Source: RYN-230 sp963841695
Lineage (GTDB): Bacteria; Actinomycetota; Actinomycetes; Streptosporangiales; Streptosporangiaceae
Direction of reading: 5' to 3'
Length of the DNA stretch: 64,000 nucleotides
NCBI GenBank assembly: GCA_963841695.1
Contig: CAWJDQ010000006.1
Coordinates: 248,001-312,000, forward strand
Part shown: piece after piece, positions 16,583 through 26,557 of the stretch
Numbering within the stretch: the first letter of the stretch is position 1
How the letters are laid out: each line of letters begins with the position of its first letter
Made by a program: the position numbers and the translations under genes
Notes under the pieces: generated by a model
Told to the model about the DNA's origin: nothing
Seen by the model: only the letters and a program-made list of their open reading frames with translations
Database searches by the model: none

Positions 16583-18115
16583 TCAGGTACCGCGACCCCG
16601 CTCGGCATCGCCTTCACCAGGGCCGGGTAGCCGCCGCAGCAGGGCGACGAAGATGGCATCGGTGCCGTGCCGGTGCGGCCAGAACTGGGCGTAGCGGCGG
16701 TCAGGCGCCGGGCAGCGCAGGTCCGGCACCTCGGCCAGGACGGCGGGCGCGTCGAGTACCTCGATGTCGTCACGGCCGCCGAGCACGTCCGCCAGGACGT
16801 CCCGGGTCTCGCCGCGGTGCGGCGAGCAGGTGACGTAGCCGACCACGCCGCCCGGCCGGACTGAGTCCAGCGCGCTGCGGAGCAGGCTGCGCTGCAACCC
16901 GCCGAGGCCCAGGACGTCCTGGGCGGACCGGCGCCAGCGGGCCTCGGGGCGGCGGCGCAGGGCCCCGATCCCGGAGCACGGGACGTCCACCAGAACCCGG
17001 TCGAAGGTTCCGGGCCGCCAGGCAGGCGCGGTCCCGTCGACGGCCGCCGCGGCTGCCGCGCCGGTGACCGACACGGCGTCGCGGGCCAGCCGGGCCCGGT
17101 GCGGGCGGGCGTCGGCGGCCACCAGGTGCGCCCCGCGCTGCGCCGCCAGGCCGGCCAGCAGCCGGGCCTTGCCGCCCGGGCCCGCGCACAAGTCCAGCCA
17201 CCGGCGGTCCGGGCCGGTCAGCCCGGCCCGGGCGACCGCGATCGCGGCCAGCTGGCTGGCCTCATCCTGGACGGCCGCGCGCCGGGCGCTGACCGCCTCG
17301 ATCGCGCCCGGGTCCCCGCCCGCCAGGTAGGCGCCAAAGGGCGACCAGGCGGCGGGCTGGCCGCCGGCGGCCAGCAGCTCCGCGGGGTCGGCCAGGCCGG
17401 GCACCACGCACAGGGTGACCCGGGGCCGGGTCCCGTCCGCCGCCAGGGCCGCCTCCGTTCCCGCCAGGCCGCCCGTGGCGGCCTCGCCCAGCGCGTCGGC
17501 CACCACCTGCACCATCCAGCGGGGATGGCTGTACCGGACGGCCAGGTGACCGAGCGGATCGGCATCGCGGCGCGGTGCTGCGAGACCCATCCAGGTCTCC
17601 AGGTCCCGGGTGGCCACTTTGCGCAGCACGGCGTTGACGAAGCCGGCCGAGCGCTGGCCGGCCAGGTCCCGGGCCAGGTCCACGGACGTCGCGACGGCGG
17701 CGTGCGCGCGCACCCGGGTGGCCAGCAGCTGGTGGGTGCCGAGCCGGAGGACCTCGCGCAGCGGCGGGTCCACCCGGTCGAGTGCCCGGTCGCTGCACAG
17801 GCTGAGGATCGCGTCGTAGCTGCCCCGGCCGCGCAGCGTCCCGTAGGTGAGCTCGGTGGCCAGCGCGGCGTCGCGGCCGGCCAGCCCGCGCTCGGCGAGC
17901 ATGGACGGCAGCAGCAGGTTGGCGTAGGCGTCCCGCTGCTCGACGGCCATGAGCACGTCATAGGCGACCCTGCGGACCGGGTCGGCGCGGCGTCCCCGGC
18001 CGCGGCGCGGCGCGCCGCCGGAAGCCCCATCGCGCGGGGCACCCCCACGGGGGGCCCGGCCCGGGGAGGGCGTGCCCTGGGGGGTGGCCGGCGGCTTGCG
18101 GGCGGGTGCGGTCAT
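16583..18115 (-). CDS. rsmB: 16S rRNA (cytosine-967 C5)-methyltransferase
   Basis: It methylates C967 of 16S rRNA using SAM. After a Gly/Arg-rich 45-residue leader comes an NusB-like RNA-binding domain (about 50-190). The methyltransferase core follows, with LDLCAGPGGKARLLAGLA (SAM loop), DVPCSGIGALRRRPEARW (one catalytic Cys) and VTCSPHRGE (the second Cys). 510 residues, a little long because of the leader and a short Arg-rich tail. It follows fmt on the same strand with almost no gap, as in many actinobacteria. Confidence 0.93.
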   Translation of the reverse strand: MTAPARKPPATPQGTPSPGRAPRGGAPRDGASGGAPRRGRGRRADPVRRVAYDVLMAVEQRDAYANLLLPSMLAERGLAGRDAALATELTYGTLRGRGSYDAILSLCSDRALDRVDPPLREVLRLGTHQLLATRVRAHAAVATSVDLARDLAGQRSAGFVNAVLRKVATRDLETWMGLAAPRRDADPLGHLAVRYSHPRWMVQVVADALGEAATGGLAGTEAALAADGTRPRVTLCVVPGLADPAELLAAGGQPAAWSPFGAYLAGGDPGAIEAVSARRAAVQDEASQLAAIAVARAGLTGPDRRWLDLCAGPGGKARLLAGLAAQRGAHLVAADARPHRARLARDAVSVTGAAAAAAVDGTAPAWRPGTFDRVLVDVPCSGIGALRRRPEARWRRSAQDVLGLGGLQRSLLRSALDSVRPGGVVGYVTCSPHRGETRDVLADVLGGRDDIEVLDAPAVLAEVPDLRCPAPDRRYAQFWPHRHGTDAIFVALLRRLPGPGEGDAERGRGT

Positions 18116-18116
18116 C

Positions 18117-19052
18117 TCAGCCCAGCACCACGCGGTCCTGGCGGAGGCCGCGGGCCCACTCGGCGGCCCGCATCCGCCGTTTGCCCGGCGGCTGGACGTC
18201 CCCCAGCCCGACCGGGGTGCCCGCGGTGCCGACCAGGACCCCGGAGCGCAGGATCCGCACCTCGCCGGGAGTGAGCCGGCCGGCGGACGCCACGTCGCCG
18301 GGGGCCGGGTTGACCGGCCACAGCTTCAGCCGGGTCTCCCCCAGCGTGGTCCAGGCCCCGGGGCTCGGAGTGGTGGCACGGATCCTCCGGTCCACGGCGA
18401 TGGCCGGCTCGTCCCAGCGCACCCGGGCGTCCGCGGCGGTGATCTTCGGCGCGAGGCTGACCCCTTCGGCAGGCTGCGGCCGGGCCTCGAGCTGCCCGGA
18501 CTCGATCCCGTCGAGGGTCGCCACGAGCAGGTCGGCGCCGGAGACCGCCAGCCTCCCCAGCAGGTCCCCCGCGGTGTCGCGGGGGCGGATCGGCTCCGTC
18601 AGCACACCGAAGACCGGCCCGGCATCGAGCTCTTTGACCAGCCGGAACGTGGTCGCCCCGGTGATGTCGTCCCCGTGCAGGATGGCGTGCTGCACCGGGG
18701 CCGCGCCGCGCCAGGCTGGCAGCAGCGAGAAATGCAGGTTGACCCAGCCCTGGGCGGGGATGTCCAGCACGTCCTGCGGGATGAGCGCACCGTAGGCGGT
18801 CACCGGGACGGACTCCGGGGCGATCTGCCGCAGCCGGCGGGCGAATTCCGGATCCCGGGGCCGGGCGGGCCTGAGCACCTCGACCCCGGCCTCGGCGGCA
18901 CGCTGGGCGACCGGGCTCGGCTCTAGCCGCAGACCCCGGCCGGCCGGGGCGTCGGGCCGGGTCACCACGGCGGCCACCTCGTGCCGGGATTTCAGCAGGG
19001 CATCCAGCGCGGGCACGGCGGCCTGCGGGGTACCGGCGAACACCAGTCGCAT
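18117..19052 (-). CDS. fmt: Methionyl-tRNA formyltransferase
   Basis: It formylates initiator Met-tRNA with 10-formyl-tetrahydrofolate. The start MRLVFAGTPQAAVPAL is typical and sets ATG 19052. The catalytic region shows NLHFSLLPAWRGAAPVQHAILHGDDITGATTF with the Asn-His pair, and the C-terminal OB-like domain contains RRIRATTPSPGAWTTL. 311 residues. It lies between def and rsmB, a functional pairing because deformylase removes the group that Fmt adds. Confidence 0.95.
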   Translation of the reverse strand: MRLVFAGTPQAAVPALDALLKSRHEVAAVVTRPDAPAGRGLRLEPSPVAQRAAEAGVEVLRPARPRDPEFARRLRQIAPESVPVTAYGALIPQDVLDIPAQGWVNLHFSLLPAWRGAAPVQHAILHGDDITGATTFRLVKELDAGPVFGVLTEPIRPRDTAGDLLGRLAVSGADLLVATLDGIESGQLEARPQPAEGVSLAPKITAADARVRWDEPAIAVDRRIRATTPSPGAWTTLGETRLKLWPVNPAPGDVASAGRLTPGEVRILRSGVLVGTAGTPVGLGDVQPPGKRRMRAAEWARGLRQDRVVLG

Positions 19053-19059
19053 AGGGAAC

Positions 19060-19605
19060 CTAGCGGGCCTGTCCGCCGGTCGCGTGCGGCGAGGCCCGGA
19101 TCTCCGGCACGGGCTCGCCCCACCACTCGGCCTCACGCACGGCCCGCATGGCCAGCTTGCGCTGCTGCGGGTCGAGCCGGTCGATGAACAGGACCCCGTC
19201 GAGATGGTCGGCCTCGTGCTGCACGCACCGGGCCAGCTGCCCGGTGCCCTCGATCGTGACCGGCTCGCCGTACATGTTGAAGCCCTTGGCGACGGCCCCG
19301 AACGCGCGCTCGGTCGGGAAGGCCAGGCCGGGGAACGACAGGCAGCCCTCGTCGTCGGTCTCCGTGTCGGCGGTCAGGTCGAGCGAGGGGTTGATCAGGT
19401 GCCCCAGCTCGTCGTCCACGAAGTAGGTGAACACCCGCAGGCCCACCCCGATCTGCGGGGCGGCCAGGCCGAGGCCCGGTGCCTCCAGCATCGTGTCGGT
19501 GAGGTCTTTGACCAGCTTGCGCAGCTCGGCATCGAAGTCGCGGACCGGCTCGGCCGGGGTGCGCAAGACCGGGTCACCGAAGATGCGGATCGGCTTGACG
19601 CTGAT
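19060..19605 (-). CDS. def: Peptide deformylase, apparent ATC start
   Basis: It removes the N-formyl group from new proteins. All three deformylase motifs are present: GLGLAAPQIG, EGCLSFPG with the metal-binding Cys, and CVQHEADHLDG, whose two His and Glu complete the metal site. The conserved beginning SVKPIRIFGDPVLRTPAEP is open upstream of the first usual start codon (TTG 19566), which would delete GDPVLR. The codon in the expected place is ATC at 19605, nine bases after GAAGGA. Either ATC initiates, or an ATG/GTG has been misread. 181 residues from ATC is normal. Confidence 0.85.
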   Translation of the reverse strand: MSVKPIRIFGDPVLRTPAEPVRDFDAELRKLVKDLTDTMLEAPGLGLAAPQIGVGLRVFTYFVDDELGHLINPSLDLTADTETDDEGCLSFPGLAFPTERAFGAVAKGFNMYGEPVTIEGTGQLARCVQHEADHLDGVLFIDRLDPQQRKLAMRAVREAEWWGEPVPEIRASPHATGGQAR

Positions 19606-19688
19606 GGCGCACCGTCCTTCCGTGTGGGCGCTCGCCGGGGCCTGCCACCGGGAGCGTTAACTTCCCAAGTCTATGAACTGCCCGGGTG

Positions 19689-21046
19689 CTAACTGGCCGA
19701 GACCGAGCGGGCCTTGAACGCGGCCTTCCGCGCCGCCCGGGCCACCCCGGGATCAGGATGGTGGTCGCTGAGCGCGGTCAGCAGGTCCGTCACCCCGGGA
19801 TGGCGGACCCGCCACAGCCCGGCGACCAGCTCCGCCTGCGCGTCCGGGGGCACGTCCGGGAGCAGCTCGGCCACGACATCTTTCGGGTCCGCCTCCTCGA
19901 GCAGGCCGGCACCCAGGTCAACCAGCAGCCAGGCACGGTCCTCCCGGTCCAGCTCCGCGTGCTCACCGTGCTCGTGCAGCCAGACCGCCGCGTGCGCGCG
20001 CAGCACCGGATCAGCCAGCGCTTCGCGGACCGCGGGCACGGCGTCCGCGCCGATCCGGTCGAGCACCGCGAATCCCGCACCGCGCAGCCCCGGGGAGCCC
20101 TGGCTGGCCGCGTTGATCAGTTCCGCCGCGGCCTGCCGGGGCGTCCGTCCCGCGAGCCAGCTGGCGATCTCCGCCTCGCCGTCCTCCACGTCGCAGTTGG
20201 CCAGCGTGGCGAGCAGCGCCGCGGCGTCGCTGCGGGCCCGGCCGCCGGTGACCGGGACGTGCCATCCCTGCGCTCGCAGCCGCCGGTGCACGCCCCACAC
20301 CCCCAGCGGCGCCAGGGTGACCGTCAGGGCCCCGCCGTCCTCGTCCACGCCCGGCTCGTCCGCGCCCAGCTCGACGACGCCGAGGTCGGCCAGCATCTCC
20401 AGCGCGACGGACAGGGCCGCTCCCTCGTCCTGGAGCACGCCGGGATCCATGGCCTGCCCGGCGCCCAGCCCGGGCTCGCCGCCGGGCACGGCCCGGCGGC
20501 GGGTGTCCGCCGCGGCCAGGTAGGCGTCGAACAGGGCGTCCATCCGCACCGGCCTGCCCACGGTGTACAGGGCGGTCGCCATCCCGTCCAGGTCCTCGGC
20601 TTCCAGCATGACGGTGAGCGCCGCGTCCCAGGCGGCCAGGACATCGTCGGCGGTCCCGGACGCGAGCACGTCGAGCCGGTCCCCGGCTTCCACCCGGGTG
20701 CCCTCGTGCGCGAGCACCAGCAGGCCGGCGGCGACCGAGACCCGCCAGGCCGCGTCGAACTCGGCCGGGATCAGCTCCAGGTGCGTGGCGGCCGCCAGGG
20801 CGTCCGCGTGGCGGAGCCGGCCCTGGTGAGCGCCCGGCCCGGCCCGATCCACCGGGCCACGTCGCGCGCCGCCCGCAGCAGCGGGGCGACCCGCGCCGCC
20901 GCGGCCAGTTCCTCGCGGGGCGCCAGGCGCACCGTCGGGAGCCGGGGCGGACCGCCGGTATCCGTCCCGCCCTGCACGTTCCCGTGCGCGTTACCGCGCG
21001 GACCCGGCGTGGTCCGCGACGGCGGGTTCCGTCGTGAGGTGGCCAC
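19689..21046 (-). CDS. Conserved actinobacterial protein with HEAT-like C-terminus, frameshifted once
   Basis: I do not recognise a named function. The N-terminal part has ARDVARWIGPGRALT followed, in the next frame, by RLRHADALAAATHLEL; one missing base near 20823 joins them. The middle is rich in acidic helical segments. The last 150 residues contain repeated VPAVREALADPVLRAHAAVWLHEHG-type helices like HEAT repeats, which usually mediate protein contacts. Repaired length is about 452 residues. It lies between priA and def on the same strand. Confidence 0.65.
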
Positions 21047-21076
21047 CCCAGCACCCTATGGCCTCCCCGGGGGAAC

Positions 21077-23167
21077 TCAGATCAGCTCGGCCGGGTCAAG
21101 CTGAACCCGGACGGCTCCCGGGGCCTTGCGCGCGCTCCGCCCGGCCTGGGCCCGGTGCAGCGCGCTGGCCAGCGCCAACCCCGCTGACCTGGGCACACGC
21201 ACCAGCATCCGGACCGCGTCCGGGGGCTCCTCGACCGGGCCAAGCTGCTCCGCACCGGGCGGCAGCTCCGTGTCCGCCAGCAGCGCCCCGACCGCGTCCG
21301 GGGGCCCCCTGAGGGACGCTATCCGGACCGCGGGCGGGAATTGAAGCTCCGCCCGCTCGTCGAGCTCCCGCTCGGAGTGGGTGACCGGGTCCCAGCGGAC
21401 CAGGGCCTGCACCGCCGGGATGGCGGAGTCGGCGACCACGACCACCCGGCCGCCCGCGGACCCGGCGCGGACCAGCGCCGCGGCGTTCATCCAGCGGCGC
21501 AGCGTCTCCTCGGCGGCCCGCAGGCTGGGCCGCCCGAGCAGCATCCAGCCGTCCAGCAGCAACGCGGCCGCGTACCCGCCGCCGGCCCGTGGCTCCGCGC
21601 CCGGCGTGGCGACCACCAGCGCCGGCGACCCGGGCACGGTGGGAATCATCGCCGCCCCGCCGGAGGTGATCAGGGGGACCCCGGGGAAGGCCCGGCTGAG
21701 TTCCTCCGCGGTCCGCCCGGCCCCCGTCACCAGGGCGCGGACGGCGGCGTGCCCGCAGCGCCGGCACCGCCAGCGCTCGTCTGCGGCACCGCACCATCCG
21801 CAACGGGGCACCGCGCCGACGCTGGCCAGGGCGAGCGGGCCCCCGCAGGCCGCGCACCTGGCTCTTTCCCGGCAGCGGGCGCAGCCCAGGGCGGCCACGT
21901 AGCCACGTCGTGGCACCTGGACCAGGACCGGGCCGCTGACCAGGGCGTCGCGGGCGGTGCGCAGCACCAGGCTGGGCAGCCGCGCGGTCTGGGCTGCCTC
22001 GTCCCGGGCGAGTTCGGCGTCACCGCCCGTGGCGCGGACTGCGGGCGCCTGGCCGCGGAGCACGGGACGGTCCGCGACGATCGGCCGCGCCCAGCCGCTG
22101 GCCACCAGGCTGGTGGACTCGGCGGTCCGGGCGAAGCCCCCGATCAGGACGGCCGCGCCGGTGCGGTGGGCGCGCAGCGCGAGCACCTCGCGGGCGTGCG
22201 GGTACGGTGCGCGCGGCTCGGCGTGCAGGTCGTCGCCGTCGTCCCAGAGGACCACCAGTCCCAGGTCACTGACCGGCGCGAACATCGCGGCCCGGGTGCC
22301 CGCCACCACCCGCTGCGCGCCCCGCCGGATAGCCAGCCAGCGCCGGTAGCGTTCGGCGGGCCCGAGGTCCGCGGACAGCGTGACGTGCCGGCCGGGCCCG
22401 AGCTGCGCGGCGAGGGCCGTGTCCAGCAGGCTGAGATCGCGGGCGTCGGGCACCACGGCCAGCGCGCCCCGGCCGGTGGCCGCGGCGGTCGCCACCGCCC
22501 GGGCGATCTCCTCTGGCCAGTGCGGGCCGGGCAGCGCCGACCACACCGCGCGCGGCCCGCGCCGGGCGGCCAGCGCCTCCAGGAACGCGGGACCGTCCGG
22601 GTACCGGGCCCACGGCCCGGACCCGGGCCGCCCGGGCGCGACGGGCAGGCCAGGCCCGGGAGCGCCCGGCCCGGGAGCGCCCGGCACGGGTGCGCCCGGC
22701 ACGGTTGCGCCCGGCACGGTTGCGCCCGGCCCCGGGGGCGGGGCGGCGGATTCGGTGCGGGCGTGCCGGGGCGGGATGGCCAGCCGGAGCACGTCGGCCA
22801 GGGTGCCCGCGTAGCGGTCGGCCACCTCGCGGGCCAGGGCCAGGATCTCCGGGCTGAGCACGGGCTCGGGTGACACCACCCGCTCGAGGCGGGCCAGCCG
22901 CCCCTGGTGCCCGCTCTCCGCCGCCCGGTCCAGCAGGTAGCCGTCAACCAGCTGGCCCGCGAACCGGACCCGGACCCGGCAGCCGGGCACGGCCTGGTCT
23001 GACAGCCGCGCGGGGATCAGGTAGTCGAAGGGCCGGTCGAGGTGGGGCAGCGGGAGGTCGACGGCGACCCGGGCGACCGGCAGGATGGCGGCAGCCGGCC
23101 CCGGGTCACGGGCGGCCCCCCGCCGCGCCGGCCGGGTGGCCGCCTGCTGACTCGCTGCCCCTGCCAC
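21077..23167 (-). CDS. priA: Primosomal protein N' (PriA), helicase-motif-deficient actinobacterial form
   Basis: A 696-residue PriA homologue. The N-terminal DNA-binding domain (about 30-130: ARVAVDLPLPHLDRPFDYLIPARL) and the zinc-binding insert (CARCRERARCAACGG, CGWCGAADERWRCRRCG) are intact. There is no Walker A GxGKT loop, and the Walker B position reads WDDGDD rather than DEEH, so ATP-driven unwinding is not expected. Actinobacterial PriA proteins are known to be degenerate in this way and probably act as replisome-loading scaffolds. A proline-glycine repeat (PGAPVPGAPG type) interrupts residues 145-175. GTG start. metK-priA linkage is conserved. Confidence 0.9.
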   Translation of the reverse strand: MAGAASQQAATRPARRGAARDPGPAAAILPVARVAVDLPLPHLDRPFDYLIPARLSDQAVPGCRVRVRFAGQLVDGYLLDRAAESGHQGRLARLERVVSPEPVLSPEILALAREVADRYAGTLADVLRLAIPPRHARTESAAPPPGPGATVPGATVPGAPVPGAPGPGAPGPGLPVAPGRPGSGPWARYPDGPAFLEALAARRGPRAVWSALPGPHWPEEIARAVATAAATGRGALAVVPDARDLSLLDTALAAQLGPGRHVTLSADLGPAERYRRWLAIRRGAQRVVAGTRAAMFAPVSDLGLVVLWDDGDDLHAEPRAPYPHAREVLALRAHRTGAAVLIGGFARTAESTSLVASGWARPIVADRPVLRGQAPAVRATGGDAELARDEAAQTARLPSLVLRTARDALVSGPVLVQVPRRGYVAALGCARCRERARCAACGGPLALASVGAVPRCGWCGAADERWRCRRCGHAAVRALVTGAGRTAEELSRAFPGVPLITSGGAAMIPTVPGSPALVVATPGAEPRAGGGYAAALLLDGWMLLGRPSLRAAEETLRRWMNAAALVRAGSAGGRVVVVADSAIPAVQALVRWDPVTHSERELDERAELQFPPAVRIASLRGPPDAVGALLADTELPPGAEQLGPVEEPPDAVRMLVRVPRSAGLALASALHRAQAGRSARKAPGAVRVQLDPAELI

Positions 23168-23246
23168 GGTCCTGTCCTACCAGAGGGGGCCGACACGCTG
23201 CGCCCGCCTGGCGCGATGGAGCAGGTCACCGTGGTGTGGCCGGGCC

Positions 23247-23843
23247 TCAGAGGCGCACCGTGCCGCAGGCGGCGTCCGCGGCGCGCGTCTCACGGTTCAG
23301 GGACAGCAGCAGCCCGCGCGGGACGACGCGGCCGTCCCGGACCGCCGCCCGCATGGTGCGCAGGTCGCGGGACAGCGCGGCCAGCGGCCGGGCGGCGGCG
23401 TCCCGGCTGGCCGCCGCGGCCCTGCCGGTCGTGGCGATGGCGGCGGTCAGGTCCCGGGCCAGCTGGATCCGGGCGCGGCCGTCGCTGACATCGTCGGCCA
23501 CCCGGTTGTAGGCCGACAGCGCGGTGTTCTTGTACGCCACGCAGCCCGGGTCGGCGGCCCGGATGAGATGCGGCAGCAGGTAGGCCGCCGCTCCCGCCCA
23601 GGCCAGCGTGAGCGCGACCGCCAGCGCGCAGCGGACCAGGCCCCCGCTCCCCCGCCGGGCCCGGCGGACGCCGAGAACAGACAGCAGCAGGGCGGCCGGG
23701 ATGGTGATGATCGCCGCGCCCAGGAGGCCGCACACCAGGGCCGCCGTGGCGGCCCAGTTGGCCGTGGGCCGGCCAGGGGCTGGCCCGGGAGACGGGTCCA
23801 GGCTGACCGCTGGCGGCGCTGCCGGGTCGGTGGATGATGGCAA
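23247..23843 (-). CDS. DUF4190-like small membrane protein
   Basis: A 198-residue protein with a proline-rich cytoplasmic start, two membrane segments (about 30-57 and 68-90) and an outer helical domain with two Cys (PGCVAYKN and AACGTVRL) that could form a disulfide. The double-helix part resembles DUF4190 proteins. TTG 23843 is the predicted start and has no strong ribosome site. Function unknown; it lies between metK and priA on the same strand. Confidence 0.6.
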   Translation of the reverse strand: MPSSTDPAAPPAVSLDPSPGPAPGRPTANWAATAALVCGLLGAAIITIPAALLLSVLGVRRARRGSGGLVRCALAVALTLAWAGAAAYLLPHLIRAADPGCVAYKNTALSAYNRVADDVSDGRARIQLARDLTAAIATTGRAAAASRDAAARPLAALSRDLRTMRAAVRDGRVVPRGLLLSLNRETRAADAACGTVRL

Positions 23844-23965
23844 CGGCTCACCGGCTCACGCGCGCGGGCGGAACGCCCTAACCAGAACACCCAGCGCCAC
23901 GAGCGTAAATTCCGGGCCCGGACAATGTCCAGGGCCGGGGGAAGAGACCCGGACCGCCCCGCGGG

Positions 23966-25159
23966 TTACAGGCCCGCGGCAGACCGGAGGCTGTCCGCCC
24001 GGTCGGCCCGCTCCCAGGAGAAGTCCGGCTCCTCACGGCCGAAATGCCCGTAACTGGCGGTCTGCGAGTAGATCGGGCGGAGCAGGTCCAGATCCCTGAT
24101 GATCGCGGCCGGCCGCAGGTCGAAGACCTCCAGCACGGCATCCTGGATCTGCTCGACGGGCATCCGCTCGGTGCCGAAGCACTCCACGAACAGGCCCACC
24201 GGCTTGGCCTTGCCGATCGCGTAGGCGACCTGGGTCTCGCAGCGGTCCGCCAGGCCCGAGGCGACCACATTCTTGGCCACCCAGCGCATGGCGTAGGCCG
24301 CGCTGCGGTCCACCTTGGACGGGTCCTTGCCGGAGAACGCGCCGCCCCCGTGCCGGGCCATCCCGCCGTACGTGTCAATGATGATCTTGCGGCCGGTCAG
24401 CCCGGCGTCGCCCATCGGGCCGCCGATCTCGAACCGGCCGGTGGGGTTGACCAGGAGCCGGTATGCGGTGGTGTCGATGTCCAGGCCGTCCAGCACCGGG
24501 CTGACCACGAGGTCCCGCACGTCCGGGGTGAGCAGTTCCCGCAGGTCGATGTCGGGCGCGTGCTGCGCGGACACGACCACGGTGTCCAGCCGCACCGCCT
24601 TATCGCCGTCATACTCGATCGTGACCTGCGTCTTGCCGTCCGGGCGCAGGTAAGGAACGTCACCGCTGCGGCGCACCTCGGACAGCCGCCGGGCCAGCTT
24701 GTGCGCGAGCATGATCGGCAGCGGCATGAGTTCCGGCGTCTCGCGGCACGCGTAGCCGAACATGAGCCCCTGGTCACCCGCCCCCTGGCGGTCCAGGTCG
24801 GTAGAACCCTCACCCTCGCGATGCTCGAACGCGTCGAGCACGCCCTGGGCGATGTCCGGGGACTGGGCGCCGATCGACACCGACACGCCGCAGGAGGCGC
24901 CGTCGTATCCCTTGAGGGAGGAGTCGTAGCCGATCTCGAGGATCTTCTCGCGGATGATCCCGGGGATGTCCACGTAGGTCTCGGTGGTCACCTCCCCGGC
25001 CACGTGCACCTGGCCGGTCGTGATCAGCGTCTCCACAGCGACATGGCTGTTCGGGTCATCCTTGATCATCGAGTCGAGGATGGCGTCACTGATCTGATCC
25101 GCCATCTTGTCCGGATGACCCTCCGTCACCGACTCGGAGGTGAAAAGACGTCGGGCCAC
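23966..25159 (-). CDS. metK: S-adenosylmethionine synthetase
   Basis: It makes SAM from methionine and ATP. Diagnostic motifs are ESVTEGHPDKMADQISDAILD near the N-terminus, GAGDQGLMFGYA, and GGGAFSGKDPSKVDRSAAYAMRW for the phosphate loop. Full length at 397 residues. It follows coaBC by about 150 bp, and I saw no SAM riboswitch in that gap. The linkage coaBC-metK-priA is standard in actinobacteria. Confidence 0.97.
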   Translation of the reverse strand: MARRLFTSESVTEGHPDKMADQISDAILDSMIKDDPNSHVAVETLITTGQVHVAGEVTTETYVDIPGIIREKILEIGYDSSLKGYDGASCGVSVSIGAQSPDIAQGVLDAFEHREGEGSTDLDRQGAGDQGLMFGYACRETPELMPLPIMLAHKLARRLSEVRRSGDVPYLRPDGKTQVTIEYDGDKAVRLDTVVVSAQHAPDIDLRELLTPDVRDLVVSPVLDGLDIDTTAYRLLVNPTGRFEIGGPMGDAGLTGRKIIIDTYGGMARHGGGAFSGKDPSKVDRSAAYAMRWVAKNVVASGLADRCETQVAYAIGKAKPVGLFVECFGTERMPVEQIQDAVLEVFDLRPAAIIRDLDLLRPIYSQTASYGHFGREEPDFSWERADRADSLRSAAGL

Positions 25160-25313
25160 CTGACTCCCCGTCCTAGTAAGCGGCTGAAACCTCGCCGAAG
25201 TCTAGCCGGGCTCCCCCGCCCGCGAGACCAGAAACCGGTCCCTGCCCAGCCACTTCACGAGGATAGACGGCCGCATCAAGTCGGCTGGCTGTGCCGCCCC
25301 CGGAGCGGCGCGG

Positions 25314-26520
25314 CTAACCCGGCAGCCGGGCCGCGACGAGGTCCCACACCACATCGGCGAGGACCTCCTTGGGCCCGCGGGCCACCTGCGTCACGGTGCC
25401 GTCCGACGCCAGCACGATGGCCTCATTGTCGCTGGTGCCGAACGCGAGCCCGGCGCCGACCTGGTTCACGACCAGCAGATCGCAGCCCTTGGCGGACAGC
25501 TTGGCCTGGCCGTTGCGCAGCAGGTCCTCGGTCTCGGCGGCGAAGCCCACGATGACCTGCCCGGGCCGGGCCCGGCGGGCGGACAGCCCGCGGAGGATGT
25601 CGGGGTTTTCCACCAGCAGCAGCGGCCCCGGGGGCCGCCCGCCCTTCTTGAGCTTCGCGCCGGCCCGCGACCCGGGCCGGAAGTCAGCGACCGCCGCCGC
25701 CATGACGACCGCGTCGGCGTCCGCGGCGGCGGACGTGACCGCGGCCTCCAGCTCGCGGGCCGAGACGACCCGGACGACAGCGGCGCCGGCCGGGTCATCC
25801 AGCTCCACGTTCGCGGACACCAGGGTGACCCGGGCCCCCCGGGCGGCCGCGGTCCGGGCCAGCGCGTAGCCCTGCCGCCCGGAGGACCAGTTACCGAGGA
25901 ACCGGACCGGGTCGAGTTCTTCCCGGGTGCCGCCCGCCGAGACCAGCACGTGCCGTCCGGCCAGGTCCGCAGGCAGCCCGGCGGGACCGCGGGCCAGCAC
26001 CCGCGATGGCCGTCTCGTACAGCTCGGCTGGTTCGGGCAGCCGGCCCGGCCCGCTGTCGGCGCCGGTGAGCCGTCCGGCCGCGGGGTCCAGGACGAGGCA
26101 GCCGCGGCCGCGCAGGGTGGCCACGTTGGCCTGGGTGGCCGGGTGCTGCCACATCTCGGTGTGCATCGCGGGCGCGAACACCACCGGGCAGCGGGCGGTC
26201 AGCAGCGTGGCGGTCAGCAGGTCGTCGGCCCGGCCGGCGGCCGCACGGGCCAGCAGGTCGGCCGACGCAGGCGCGACGAACACGAGGTCGGCGCGCTGCC
26301 CCAGCCGGACGTGCGGCACCTCGTGCACGTCGTCCCAGGCGCTGGTGGTGACGGGCTGCCCGGACAGGGCGGCCCAGGTGGCTTCCCCGACGAACCGCAG
26401 CGCGGCACTGGTCGGCACCACCCGGACCTGGTGGCCGGCCTCCGTGAACCGCCTGAGCAGCTCACAGACCTTGTAGGCGGCGATGCCGCCACCCACACCG
26501 AGAACGATGCTCGACGGCAC
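25314..26520 (-). CDS. coaBC: Bifunctional phosphopantothenoylcysteine decarboxylase/synthetase, frameshifted once
   Basis: It makes 4'-phosphopantetheine for coenzyme A in two steps. The flavin-dependent CoaC half starts IVLGVGGGIAAYK and has FAPAMHTEMWQHPATQ. The CoaB half has HVLVSAGGTREELDPVRFLGNWSSG and VVMAAAVADFRP. The frame breaks between the domains near 26003; adding one base restores ETAIARVLARGP. As coaBC is essential, sequence error is the probable cause. GTG 26520 is taken as start because SSIVLGVGGG follows directly. Confidence 0.92.
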
Positions 26521-26557
26521 GTCCCGCCAATCTCCGGTTCCCGGCTGCTGGTGGGCG

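Noticed and set aside
25160..25313. A possible SAM riboswitch before metK
   Set aside because: I could not find the conserved SAM-I, SAM-II or SAM-IV core segments in this interval.
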